64,000 bases of DNA from Adiantum capillus-veneris (lineage: Eukaryota; Streptophyta; Polypodiopsida; Polypodiales; Pteridaceae), in the NCBI GenBank assembly GCA_014529385.2, contig CM043943.1:157042747-157106746 (forward strand). Direction: 5' to 3'. The notes beneath the pieces were generated by a model that was not told the origin of the DNA, ran no database searches, and saw only the letters and a program-made list of their open reading frames with translations. Every line of letters starts with the position of its first letter. The stretch's first letter is position 1. Shown here in pieces: positions 23,601-37,500 of the stretch. The translations under genes and the position numbers were made by a program.

Positions 23601-26600
23601 AATAAAACACTTGTAAAACTACAAAAGCAAGAGACACAAGGGAAAAATGAAAAAAAAAACTTTATTTGCTATTAAACAAAACTAGAAAAAAAAAAAAAAA
23701 GGCATACACAATAAGTTGAAGTAGCTCACTTGGCTAAAACTTGAAACGGGTACTCAACTATAAACTTAAAAGGATAAGACATCTCAAAGACTTAATCCTA
23801 GAAATCAAATTCCACACAACAACTTCTAAAGGAACAAATTCTTAAGACCTAATGTAAGCTAAATACTAGAATGAATACTACTACAAACCTACAAAGAAGA
23901 GGCTAAAAATAATCAAAGAAGTACAAAGATCCAAACTTGACAATATGTAACCTCAACTTCCGCTACTTGTCCAAACAGGAAGATTAAGATTATCTGCATT
24001 ATCATGCATATCTTGGACAACATCCCTACTCACGTCGCTAGTGCCCAAGAGTAGGTGCAGGTTTGGATAGAAGTCATTCATGCTTTGACGTACTCTATAA
24101 AACCAACGAGCTGAGTTTCTATCACCCTCTGAAGGCGATGGGCATACTCAGCCATAGCGTTTGTTAAGCCTGAGCGAAAATACTAGAAGCGCTAGAGATC
24201 AAAACATCCAAATAGTGTGTTACTAAGTCAAACAATAAGTCGGCTTTTAAGCTCCTACTTTTATTGAATTTACTACTGATTATTTTGAAAATTCCAAAGG
24301 AGTCTCACATTGAAAATAAACTTACCACGATGTAAAAATGAACGAATATTTTTCATGATTCTTTTGAATGAGTATCCTTTCTCAACGAGTAAAGAAATAA
24401 GATGGCACAACTAAACAATAAAAGCAGATTTACTAGAACAAAGACGAGAAAATCTAATTAGTTGAGAGCAAATGACACCGTACTTAGCTAAAAGAGAAAT
24501 GTTCGAAGAAATGTGAGACATACAGATGATAATTAGATTGGCATATTCAGGTTCAAGGCATTTATCATAGATATCTACTTCCAATCCTAAGGAAGTCTGA
24601 AAAATCTTAAGGTTTAAAAAGGCACAACAATCACTATTCGTGGTACAGTTAACTTCACAAAACTCCTTGGGATAAATTCCTCCACCTAGAGAATTCAAAT
24701 TCAAGTACCTAAAATCTTGAAAAGAAGGAACGTGAGGAACAAAAAGATCATCTACAAATCGTCTTACATTACATAACTTGTGCAAAAATATTAGGTAAAT
24801 GTCAATAAGGACAAGACCCTCCATAAAATCACTCATACATAAAAAGATAAAGATTTGCAAGAAAAACAGCACAATTGGTGCCCATAGAGATACCAATTGT
24901 TTGCTTGAAAAGAAAGTCATTGACAGTTATATATAAATTATCCAAAAGAAAATCTAACCAAGTTATGATGTCAATGTCATCTACAATCCTAGTGAATCTT
25001 TTTCTTCCTTTGTCTACGTCTACATTATTACTTTTTAATGATAAAAAGTCAAAGTTCAAGCCTGACTTTTCTACAAGCAATGCCTTATACCTATCCTTCT
25101 CAAGCTTGTATGTGAAAACTTTTGAAATAAGAGACTTGATTCTGAATTGAAGGTTCTCCAAATTTAGCTTCGTTGTAAAGTCAAAAGTTTAGAGACATAA
25201 AGGAGAAGATTTCTCCTTAATGCTTCTTGAAGAGTTCAAAAACTTTATGATCGGAATCATACCTACTGAATCATTTAAAATCCAACTTGAATCGATAGGT
25301 ACATCTGCTTTCTTTAGCAGATTTTTTCACAGCTCATTCACACTAGGTAAAATGACTTTGAAACAATAAGTAAACCATTTGGAAACTTCGGTCAAAGAGG
25401 TGTTACAAGAAGCAGCTATAAATCTAGGTTTTATAGGAATTTTGTGGAACTTTCAAATGGTATACAAAACAGGTTTAAAAGTCTATGTTTCAAAATAACC
25501 TCTTGCATTGAAATATCAGAACCATTGTAAATTTGAGAGTTTACTTTACCTAACAAGCATTCTAAATAGAATATTTTTGCACATAACAACAAAGTTATTA
25601 GAGCACTTATCTACACAAGAGATCACAAAATCACGATGAAATTTCCTATGAACATAATGATCCAAAGAAGATAAGCTATTCCTTACTGAAGAAAAGTTCC
25701 TAGAGCAAGATGCTTATTTCAAAGAAGCTTTCTGACTTCCAATGCGTGAAAACACCTTGAACTCCTAAAGACTCCTCGAGCTTTACTACGAAACTAGAAA
25801 TTCCTCTCTATGGCTTTGAGAAGGCAAGAGTCATCTGAGGAAGGGAGCTTATATTTAGTACCTCTAGAGAAAGGGTCTTTCAAGGAATTAACAGGAAGAA
25901 TAGAGCAATCGCCAGTAACTACATGATCCAAAGCTCCATTTACGTAAGAAGAAAAGGCAGCTTTACTACAAGGGCAATCAATACCTGAGATTGCTAGCCT
26001 TTCTTGCTTTTTAAGATTACGTCCGATGTCATTATAGTTGAAAGTTTTTTGTCCTAAAGTTTTCACATATTTAAAAGCCACGACCTTTTTCACACAAAGA
26101 GGGAGAGCATCCAAAGCTTCTTAAAATCTCAAAATAGAGCTTAATCCAATCTTGTCTAAGTTAGGAGAGGTAAAGATAGTTATCAACAAATCTTTCTTTG
26201 GACTAAGGCACTTGGAGTTCAAAAATTTACCTAACAGTACTCGAAGTTGTACTATGAGACTTTTGGTAACACCAAATCTTCATGAGAGTAGTTCTCAAAG
26301 GTATACAAGAGTTTAAATAGGATCCTTATATTATACCTCTCAAATAATTTATGAGAAAAAGAACCCAGCTCCAGGGCTCTAGATAGGTAAATCAATCTCC
26401 GTTTGTAATCCCTATATGCAAAAACTCTATGGTTAGAAGGGCCATCATTCTCAATTCTAGAGATTGAACTCCATAGAAATAGTGTTGTGCAAGAGAACTG
26501 GATTGATTCGAGGGATAGAAGGTGGATCTGAACAAGAACCTTTAGGAATCCAAGCTCTTTTAGAGTGTCTTGTAGGAAGAACTAACTCGGGTTTGGGATG

Positions 26601-28711
26601 CATTTGTCAAAGCATAGGTTTCTTGTGGTAAATTGTCTTATTTTTATGTAAAAATACTTTCCTTCCAAGTTGAAACTTTTAGGGAAAAAGGCATGCAAAG
26701 TTCTCATCCAAAACAACTCTCGAGGCCTAGCTGATCTATAAAACTCTTTAGAGTTTCTAAAATTACATTCTCTGTGCTCAATAGGAAAACAACAGAAAGA
26801 CTCAAAGCCATGTTTTGCTATTGCATTATACAAGGGTTTAACACTTTCATGTAAGGTGCTTTTACTTTGTGGACTTTTCTTGCTTCTCTTACGTGTTCCT
26901 AAAAATAGACAAAAGCTGTTCGAAAGGTTTGGCCAACATACATTATAGAACTATCATGAATACTAGAAATTACATAAATAACTTGAGGGGTATGGACCGG
27001 ACTTAAAGAACAATCTACCATAAGATGTTTTTTTCCTTAAACGCCTCAAACGATTGAGAGCTTTTATGAAATAGCTTTTGTAATGAGTACTAGCTAAGAC
27101 ATCCTTAAAAGAAACGAATAGGACCATTACCAAAAACATGCAAATTCTTCAAATTAAACTTAGCTAAAAACTTAAACCTTTTTTGATACAAATTATGACT
27201 ACTTCTAGCTACTGAAAAGAAAGAAGGATCGAAAAGAGGTACCCGAGAGTCATCAACATTGCTGGTTGAAACTAAGAAAGAAGTAAAAGTATTTTTCATT
27301 TTGGTAGTAAGGTCAATGTTTCAAATCAACACCCGCCTCAAGGATAAAGATCCTAAGGATAGATTGGTGCTAACCACAGGACTCATTTATATAGCAAGGT
27401 TGCTGTCAAGCAGTGAGGTCCTTAAATAAGGTTGCTTGCTACACTCAAAAGATCATCAACAATAGCATGCAATTGAGTGCTTGTGATCCCTTGCTAAAAT
27501 CACTACTTAAAACCTCTTCTCTCACAAGAGATATTTCACGAAATCACACAAGAAACCCTTGATCCAAAGGATCCAAATTAAGATGTTATTTTTAATTTTT
27601 AAGAGTTTTAAGAGAAACAATTATAAATTGAAAACATGCATTCTACAAAGTTATGTCTTATAACTTTATCACAACCAACTAAAAAACAAACAAACAAACA
27701 AATAAATAAACACAAAATCAAAAACAAAATACAATAAGTAAATAAATAAAGACAAACATCACTCACATAACCAAAAAAAAAGGCAAAAAAAAAACTCTAC
27801 CAAATCGATCATAATAAATCCAATATTATGAAAAGACCCATTATTTGTAAAAAATTATATTTGAAACTAGAAAGAGAAGTAATACACACATAAAATCACA
27901 TCGACACATGAATATAAGATCGGTGGCTATCGGGATATACACACCCTCTCAATAGATCTCCATGAAGCTCAACAGTTGGTCACCATTGGACGAAAATAAA
28001 AAACATTTGCATGTCTGCTAGATAGCTGAAAAATAAGTTGAGAATAGTCTTGAACTCACAAATTATAAGAGGGGATAAAACTACAAAAGCAAGAGACACA
28101 AGGGAAAAATGAAAAAAACACTTTATTTGCTATAAAACAAAACTAGAAAAAACAAGTTTTTTTATTTTAAAAATTAGAAAAGGCATACACAAAATAAGTT
28201 GAACTAGCTTACTTGGCTAAAACTTGAAACGAGTAGTCAATTTTGAACTAAAAAGCATAAGACATCTCAAAGACTTAATCCTAGAAATCAGACTCCACAC
28301 AACAACTTCTAAAGGAACAAATTCTTAAGACCTAATGTAAGCTAAATACTAGAAATGCATACTACTACAAACCTACAAAGAAGAGGCTAAAAATAAAAGT
28401 ACAAAGATCCAAACTTGATAATATGTTACCTCAACTTCGTTGCTTGTCCAAACAGGAAGAATAAGCCTATCACATTTATCATGCATAGCTTGGACAACAG
28501 TTATGACATCCTACTCAAGTCGTCAGTGTCCAAGAGTAGGTGCATGCTTGTATAGAGTTCATTCATGCTTTAAACGTACTCTATAAAACCAACGAGCTGA
28601 GTTTCTATCACTCTCCGGAGGTGATGGGCATACTCAACCATAATAAAGGCTAGCAATTGTCAAGTTAGAGAAAAAATACTAGAAGCGCTAGAGATCAAAA
28701 CATCCAAATAG

Positions 28712-28767
<56 letters not shown>

Positions 28768-31700
28768 AGTCGTCGGGAATTTCCTTGGCAGCAATACAAC
28801 AACCCCACATGAGGGGGAGCCGACGGGGGTCGCCGATGCACCAATGGGGGGCAAGGGGGCAAGTTTGCTGATGACATTGCATTGTATTCCAATGGCCGAG
28901 AGGCCAATCTGACGAGAGGTGAGCAGTTTCTTGAGACTTTATGTATGGCTATTGGTGCACTGATCTATTGGCGCACATTTTGGATTGATTAGACACCCAC
29001 CCTGATTAGTCCCCTAGTGAGGGCTTCAAATGGGTGTGATAGTTGGGTTCGTAGATCATGCTTTATTTGACACCAAAGCAACAGATTGCCCGTCTCCTCC
29101 TAAGCATTCGGAGCAAGCTTGTAAATTGGAGCTTGGCTTGCCTGTCCTTGGCGAGGCACATTGTGTGGCCAACCAGGTGCTTTTGGCGACAATTTGGTAC
29201 ATTTCCTTCCGTTGGATCTTTTTTGAGTTCTTGTATAAAGCAAATACAACGGCTCATCTTATGGTCTGGTAGAGGTGGACAGCCCGGATTCGCAAAAGTA
29301 TCATTACATTACCTACCGCATAGGGTGGTGGTCTTGGGCTCATTGATCTAGTCTCGCCGGCCTTACTAGGGAAGCTCATTATTCGTGGACTCTTCTCAGG
29401 TGTTGGGCTTTGGAAGGAGCTTCTTGCTAGGATTCAGGCCCGAGCTCCCCTAGTAGGTGGTCGTGGCACCCAGAGACTCGCTGGATTTCATATGGGTAGA
29501 GTTGGATTGAGTCGATGATGGGGGGACAGATTTGTCATGAGTCTACTTAGGTGCAATCATGCCTGAGTCAAATACCCAGCTTGTATGGAGCTTCTTTGAC
29601 AGCCTCTGCTCTGGAATCCCTCGCTTTTCACAGAGCATGGACATATGTTGGGTACTAGACCACTTGTAGCTTGGGGACCCGTAGCAGCTGGTCCCGCTAA
29701 GGGTTTTGGAGAGAATGCAATTTTGTCGCATGCCTGAGGAGGTACATGTAAACAGATTGAGCCTCATGCTGGGGGGATTGACTTTGCACCAAGATATACA
29801 GTCGGCACCTTTGGCTAACTGACACGTACCTTTTGAGCTGCAGATCCTAGTGTGAATGGAAGCATTTATGCAGCTCAAAATTCTGATTGTAGTCAGAGCT
29901 TGCACAAATGAGAGAGTGCCTTTTTTTTTAGGTGCAGGAAGAGGGTCCACTTTCTTGCATCCAATGCAAGGTGACTGTAGCTTGTGGTCTCGGAGTGTGC
30001 ACTTCAGAGGATTAGAGTGCTTGCTACATCAAGACGACAATGGTTTCTTGACCCATATCCAAAGGAGGCAGTGAGATAGGGGCTGCCGATTATTGGCTTT
30101 TGGAGCTCGACCTCTAGCTTAGATCCAATGGCTCTAGTGAGTGGTTGTGGCAAGATCCCTTTGCCTCTCCCAACCACCCCGGGATTCCCTTTTTCCAGTG
30201 TCTGGCTTGGCTTGGTTACCATATACTAATGTCCTAGAAGCAGGGTATTCTAGCAGCATTACAACATTGGCACCAGCATGGAACACGGATGAGTTCATGG
30301 CAGACGTTGGACTTGGCTTTGGATGGTTGTCAACGTGTAACGTTTCAAGGACGAAACGTTTCACACTGGAAATGTGGTGTTTCACCATGAAGCGTTTTGG
30401 TCTAATGTTAGATTATAGTGAAACGTGGGACTGAAGCGTGCATATATGGATTTTGAAATGCTGTAAAGCATAAAACTATGGGACTTTGTTTTTAGTAAAA
30501 TTGCACGCATTTCGTCCCCAAAGGGTTGGTCTAATGGTAAGGCTTTGGCCTCTCAACCTGTGGGTTGTGGGTTCAAATCCTCCATTGGGTCACACTCTAG
30601 AGGGACACCTTGTGCTCACCTAGTGTTCATGTTGCTAGGGCTCTTGCCTTTGGACACTCGAGTGTATCCTCCTTCTAGGGTGGGTAACCCGAGGAGGAGG
30701 TTCCTAGTTGGTTGCTACAAGTTCCCTACGTCATTCCGAGCACGTGGTGCATCAATTAGGTGGCCATGGTGATGCCTACGCTTGGCTCTTGCCCGATGGT
30801 ACGACGGTCCTTGCTCGATCATGTAACATGGTTAATATTTGGAAGGGATAAGCTCCTCCTCTCGTGGGCCCTTTATTGTGTCAAAAGAAAAAAAATTGCA
30901 CGCATTTCACTTGATTGATGGAAGGTTTCAAGGCTTGAAACGTTTCATAGCTACCATGCTTTGGACTAGCAACCAAGCTGGTCAGATTACTATCTCTCGA
31001 TGTGTTGTGTCACACACAGAGGGGTTAGTTTAGAACACGAAGAATTTAAAATAATATTAACAGACATAAAATTTAATAATTTAATGTAAGGACCAACCAA
31101 GCCAATTGAGTATGTTCATGATCAGGTATAAGTGGCGAAGGGTTAATTTCCCAAGGCCAGGCTTGGGGGTTATTCCCATGGGAGAGCAAGAAAGGTATGT
31201 ACTAGGCCAATTTACTGGCAAGTTATGAACTAGCTCTCAAAAGGGGGATAAATTGGATGGGTGGTGATTTTAACTTATGCCATTAAGTTCTTTTAAGAAA
31301 TTTGACAAGTGTAGGGTTCTCCGGAATTTTACATACAATTTTAGACATTAGGGAAGGGGGTTGTCAGAGAATCTGAGAGAGCTAGCAAGAGAGGAATAAA
31401 CAAGTATCGTGCGTGTAGCAGGCGAGAAGCATCCCACATTTGGTATCAGAGCATCAATTCTCATCTTTTATTCTCTACAAGCTATGACGTTTTCTCCTCT
31501 AGTGCAAAGTTCTTACGCTACTAATGAGTTAAAGAAACCTCAACATGAATTAAAACCAAAGTAGTAAGTTAAATCGGGAGTTATTAAAGGAGCAACAGTG
31601 TCGGAAAAGAAACAAGGTGAAGACTTCACGATGGCCTCAAGAAAGCAACATTTTTTGCTGTAACAAATTGATTGATTATTAGAACACATTTGACATGTTA

Positions 31701-34293
31701 ATGGAGAGAGAAATGAAATGTTATATTAATGTCTTCAAAAGGCCAAAGTGACCTATGAGACCAGAAAGTTACAATGTGGTGGATTTGATACAAAGTCAGA
31801 GTAACAAGATGACAAAATAAAATACTATGGAATTCTAGTTTTAAAAGAGAGAGAAATGAAATGAAATGAAATGTTATTTTAACGTCTTCAAAAAGGCCAG
31901 AATGACCTATGAGACCAAACTGATACAAAAGTGGTGAATCTGTTACAAAGTCTGGGTACCTTAGTACTAAAGTACTAAGTGTGAGTGTGAAAGTGTGAAA
32001 ATAAATGTGAAAAAAATAAATACAAAGTACTAAATAAACTTCTTAGGAGCATTCTGGGTGTTTGGCTAGAATGCTTATAATCCTTTGTCGTAGTCTCCTC
32101 CGGTGAAGTGTGCTTCTGCATCTCGGTCGTGGTCGTCTCGATTTCCTAAGCTCAATCGCCCTGTCAATGAGGGTGCCTTTGGTATGGATGTGGGTACTCC
32201 TTTGTGCTGGCTGCTGGTCTCTTGCTTCTCCTTGCCCTCCTGCTTCTCTCGATCCGAAGAAATCTCTGAGGCTATAGTGCTCTTTGTCTTCTCATTAGAT
32301 TATCCCTGTGCCGATGTATTTCCAATAGGTACAAGCCTAAGCATCTTTGATGTTGGTATTGCATGACTCTATCCAGAGGTCCAAAGCCTTCTTTAAATAG
32401 GCAATGGAAACGCCCATGTATCTCATAGTATACGGTGCAATGGCATATGTAGTGTAATTTTGTCTCCGGCTCCATTCCGCATAACTTGCAAATTCTGCTC
32501 TCAGGTGGGATTCCCCTAAATCTGCCAAATTCAATTTCCAGCTGGTGTGAGGATGTACGAATCTGACCAATAGCACATCTCAAACCATGAGATAGGTGGG
32601 TATCCATGTAGCTCGGGTGAGTCACAAATCCATCTTCAGATAGCTGTAGGAAGTTTCCTTTGTAGTCGGCCATCTTCGTGCCCAATTCTTGTGTAGGGTC
32701 TACCCATGTCCTCTTAGTATCCAACTGTATAAGATCCTGACGGATGATGTTATTAATCTCCGTTCGTGTAATTGCCAGTGATGGAGTCTCAAGAGAGTAT
32801 TGGTAGGGGGGTAATCTTTCCATACTGAACCCGTGTCTCTGAAACCACGAAGACAGTTGCGCATACCAGCATGATGTATCCCCTTTCATTGCTAACTGTC
32901 GAGAGGATTCAAGGGCCAATCTAGTATAGCAGCAATTATTTGTATCCCACAAACCATGTATAAAGGACACTGATCTGGTAAGAGCTTCAATTTCCATCGG
33001 AGGGGCAGCTAGTTCCGCTCGGATAATCGCGTGTGGTACGGAGGCCTTGGCTCTAATCATTCGGGAAATCATAGATACCAAAGGTCTCTCCATTGGCTTC
33101 CAATTATCCTGATCCACAGATGGTCCCCAAATCTGGACCCCATAAAGCATAGCCGAAGCCACCACAGTATCAAAGAGCCAAAGTTATGTCCTGAAATTGC
33201 ACTTGTGAACACATCCTCTCCAACCCTCCCAAGGCCGCAGAGGCTCTGGACAATCTAGCCTCTGTTGCTTTCTTAAGAGTAAATTTCGGTCCTGCAAATA
33301 CCACACCAAAGGTATGTGTATGCATCTGTGTACTCTACTGTATCCTGGCCATATGCAAATGTAGGTGCCGATCTCCTAACCCACTGCGGTGTGGTGTCAA
33401 ACACCATAACTTTGGTTTTACCCAAATTCACCGACAGTCCGCTGTCCTCCGCGAATTTATGTAATGCATCTAACTTCCTCTGTATTCTATCTGGTGATTC
33501 TGCTATCAATACAATATCATCTGCATACAACAACAAAGGGATCCATGACCCTGCAAGTTGAGCACCTCTGTCACCCTCTCTATCAATGTAATCTGATACC
33601 TCATCTATATACATACCAAATAAAGTAGGGGACAATGGGCATCCCTGCTTTACTCCAACGGTGGAATGAACAATGTCGGAATCCCCTTTTGGAGTATGTA
33701 CATAGCCAGTTACTGACCCATGTAAGGCCATGATCCCCAAGATAATCTCTTTGCATCCTGCGCATCAATCTGGCCCTTGGTACTGTATCAAAAGCTTTCC
33801 GAAAATCCACAAAGCAACAATACATCCTTCTCCCGCTTGCTCTTCCTTGCTCTTCCTTCCTCAATAATGGCTCTGAGCGTAAGAATATGATCTAGAGTGG
33901 AATAATCCCTCTTGAATCCAGCTTGTCCTGTTGCCCTTATGCCCTCATTCTCTGCCCATCTACTCAGTTTTTGTTCCAGAATGGATGCGTACAGTCGGTT
34001 CAATGTGTGACCCACCATAATGGTACGGTAGTTCCCGGGTATCATAGGATCCCCTGACTTGAAAATAGGTACGATAGTAGATAATTTCCAAGATTCAGGT
34101 AATCCTTCACACATGACCCGATTAAACAGACGAGCAAGGACTTCTGAAAGTAGATCCCTTGCATGGATCAAATGTTCTGCTACTAGACCCTCATGATCAT
34201 ATGCTCTTCTTGTCTTCATCTTATCAATGGCTTTTTCCACCATTTCCGTAGTAAAGAAAGTACTAGTAGCAGGGCATGGCTCTAGCGGATCTG

Positions 34294-34361
<68 letters not shown>

Positions 34362-34492
34362 TTGCACACGCACGCACGCACACACACACACTCACTTTCA
34401 TAATGAAATGTTCAAATGAGTATAGCAAAGCTTCATTACAAAGAAAACTTAAAGGGTCATGATTGTCAGCACATTTATAAGATTGTTTTTCA

Positions 34493-34568
<76 letters not shown>

Positions 34569-37500
34569 TCAGGAATCAAAGATTATGGTGATGTATTCTT
34601 CCAAAGTAATTGGGACAATCTGATTACTTTTATGAGGAAACTATCTACAATGGTCTTCAAGCAGAAATCATTCCAGATAGCCTTCCATCTCCTCCAGTGC
34701 ATATGAAAGTCTTTTCAACCCTAAAGATAAACCAAAAATAGATGATTCTCAAATTGAGATTCCTCTGGTTCCATTACAAATGGAAAAGGACGAGCCAATG
34801 GAAGAAGCATCTACAAGTGCCGCCCAAGCTCAAAAAACTCCGCAATTTGTGCAAGGTATAAAAAAGATAGGAGATATTAACTTCTACAACATTGATAATC
34901 TAGAGCATGATGATATCTTCTTAGTTCTAGAATACATGCGTAATTGGATCTACCAACAAATGCTATTTGGGCGCATGAGACAACAAACTGCAGTAGAAGC
35001 TGCAGCAATGGTTTTACAGGCATCCTCAAACGGTGGTGGGAAATACTTCCACCCGAAGTAAAAAATTCTCTTATGCGACCTGAAGGAAATGACTCTCCTC
35101 TCTTGCTTTCAATTGAAAATATCTATAAAGAGTTCATTGGGCATCGTCAAGATCAGGCATCATTGACATTACAGGCTTTTCATGAAGCTCACAAATCTGT
35201 AATTTCTCCTCCATTTGGGATTTCTGTATTTATTGCAAAAATCAAGTAGGAATTTCTGCGGGAATTTCTCAAGGATTCGTTGCCTATGGCTATATCCCAA
35301 ATGTCCATGGCGACCTTTGGACCACGCACGACCACGTGACCTTGCCTTTCGGCACAATACAGAAAAATGGCAATAGATTCTTGGAGCAGACAATGTTTAA
35401 ATTGAACAGTTTTCGCTAATCACTTCTTATAGCAGGAGATGAAGAGCCGAAGGATAATTTTTCTCTGTTTTTTGCAAGGAGCCGCTAGCAAATCTGCAAA
35501 CTATTATTTCTTTGTTTTTGTTTTCTTCGCAGAGAACTGCACCCCAAGCTTCTAGCGAAGCATCTGTGTAGAGGTTGTCCCTCGCCTAGTAGCTTTAAGG
35601 GGGGGAGTTGATTGCATATCATTCTAATTAATTCAATGGTTTTACTATGGGAAGCATCCCACTTCTTTGAACTGTTTTTTTGTAAAAGCGTCCTGATTTT
35701 CTTTGTGAGGGTAGCTGTGTAAGGGATGTTCCAATTGATCCAATTTGGGCATCCAAGGAATTGTTGGAGCTTTGTGACAATTTTCAATCGATTTGGTGTT
35801 TTGGCCGATTTTTGCTAATACATGCTCCTGTAGCTTGATACATCCATTGCAAATAGTGATGCCTAAGAAGTCTACTTCTTTTTTAGCAAAGCTGCGTTTG
35901 GTATAGGATAAAACTAGACCTATTTTGATTAGCAGCTTGTGAAATTCGATCACATGTTGTACATGTTGTTCCATGCTTTTGGAGTATATCAACATATCAT
36001 CTAGATATACCAAGCAAAAACTTTTAATAGAGCCAAATATTATTTCAACCCTTAGTTGGCACTCTGAAGGAGCATTTGCTAATCCCATAGGCATGGAAAT
36101 CCATTGATACATACCTTGAGGTACAAGAAAAGTTGTTTTATACCTATCTTTAGGATGTACTTTGTACCTACCTTTAGGATGTACTTTGAATTGCCAGAAT
36201 CCGCTTTTAAGATCGAATTTCGAGAAGATTTTTGCGCCATTTATTCTTCCGATTAAATCTTCTTGATGAGGGATAGGAAATTTCTTTAGAACTAAAAATT
36301 TGTTTAGAGGTTTGTAATCAATTACCAACCTCTTCTTTCTCCTCTTTTGTTCACTATGGTTGTTGACGTAGAAGGCTTTGCAGGCCCAGTTTGAATTGGA
36401 GGGTTCAATTATGCCTTTTTGTAGTAGCTCTCCTATTTCTTTTCGACAAAGCTCAGTGTCTGTTATTGACATTCCGGGATGAGATGCTTTGGTTGGATTG
36501 GCTTCAAGGATAGTTGAAAGAGTGATCATGTACTTTACTTCATCATAGAAGGCTAAAGGGTTATCGGAGGTTCTCTGCAGGATTTTGTCCTTAAGTTCTT
36601 CTATTTGGTTTTTGTATTTTTCTTTCTCCTTCTAGAACCATTCTCTGAATTTGCTATCACAATAGTTGATGGATACCAAACAACTATTAATAGCATAACT
36701 AGCTTTTTGTTTTATGGGAGTGGTATAAAAGAAGAAGTTAAAGCTGGTTTCTGTGAAGGTGTTAGGGGCTAGTTTTGAGACAAGGTCGAAACCGATCACT
36801 AAGTCATATGTCTCCGTAGGATTTTGTCCTTAATTTCTTCTATTTGGTTTTTGTATTTTTCTTTCTCCTTTTAGAACCATTCTCTGAATTTGCTATCACA
36901 ATAGTTGATGGATACCAAACAACTATTAATAGCGTAACCAGCTTTTTGTTTTATGGGAGTGGTATATCTTTTTCCCAAATAGAAGAAGTTAAAGCTGGTT
37001 TCTATGAAGGTGTTAGGGGCTAGTTTTGAGACAAGGTTGAAACTGATCACTAAATCATATGTCACAAGGCGGGCACCACGTGCCAATAGAAAAGAACAGA
37101 CTGAACAGACTTTTAGCACTTCAATAATAACTGAACTGAAAGAGAGAGACGACACGCGACACGGAGTGGCGGAATTCCACCCTAGAGAGTATTGGCCCCA
37201 AACCTTGGCGCCCCTGTCTGTATTTCTTTATATTGCATCAACACAGTACAGGCCGGTACTCTAGACTCTGCACCTTAACCTCATATTTAAAGGCCCTTGG
37301 CATGAAAAGCAGTTACAGTAAAAAGCCTTTAAAACTCAAAAGCTTATGGTCCAAAAGCAAAGCCAAAAAGCTGCCAGCATAAATCACGAAAATCCGTACA
37401 GCTTGCCACGTCATCAGCCAACACAAAATGCGGAAATTCGTACAGCTTTCCACGTCATCATGACAGCGCAATTTTTGAAAAATCTGCCACGTCATCAATT

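Larger units (their letters stand above)
23431..28713 (-). mobile_element. Penelope-like element with N-terminal GIY-YIG and terminal direct repeats
   Basis: A roughly 5.2 kb minus-strand element between two direct repeats of about 665-680 bases (23561-24225 and 28034-28713). The left end carries an extra 104-base tandem partial copy from 23431. Reading leftwards, the order is N-terminal region, GIY-YIG endonuclease, CxC-containing linker, RT. In most Penelope-like elements GIY-YIG is C-terminal; the N-terminal position matches the Naiad/Chlamys group described from green algae, lycophytes and invertebrates. Long direct repeats (pseudo-LTRs) are usual for the group. Several frameshifts make this copy inactive. 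Its right end abuts a (TA)n tract. Confidence 0.85.
31858..34298 (-). mobile_element. LINE bounded by (CT)n, 5'-truncated
   Basis: A minus-strand non-LTR element. From right to left it has RT (34290-33270), a C-terminal region with a Cys/His motif (33165-32272) and a 3' tail ending in ...catttcatttctctctc. On its 5' side it starts directly at a long (GA)n run (34299-34357), which is (CT)n in the element's own sense. No endonuclease is visible, so the copy is 5'-truncated. It differs in RT sequence from LINE family 1 and from the (TG)n-bounded family; I leave the clade open. Confidence 0.82.

Noticed and set aside
24875-25150. 91-codon plus-strand ORF
   Set aside because: It is the antisense shadow of the Penelope-like RT.
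30514-30600. A possible tRNA gene
   Set aside because: It has A and B boxes but no clear acceptor stem, and it continues into a 300-base body with A-rich tail and target duplications. It is a SINE head.
34282-34497. Ser/Leu-repeat ORFs over the microsatellite
   Set aside because: The codons come from (CT)n; the same holds for Tyr/Ile repeats over (TA)n at 28688-28907 and 34416-34706.
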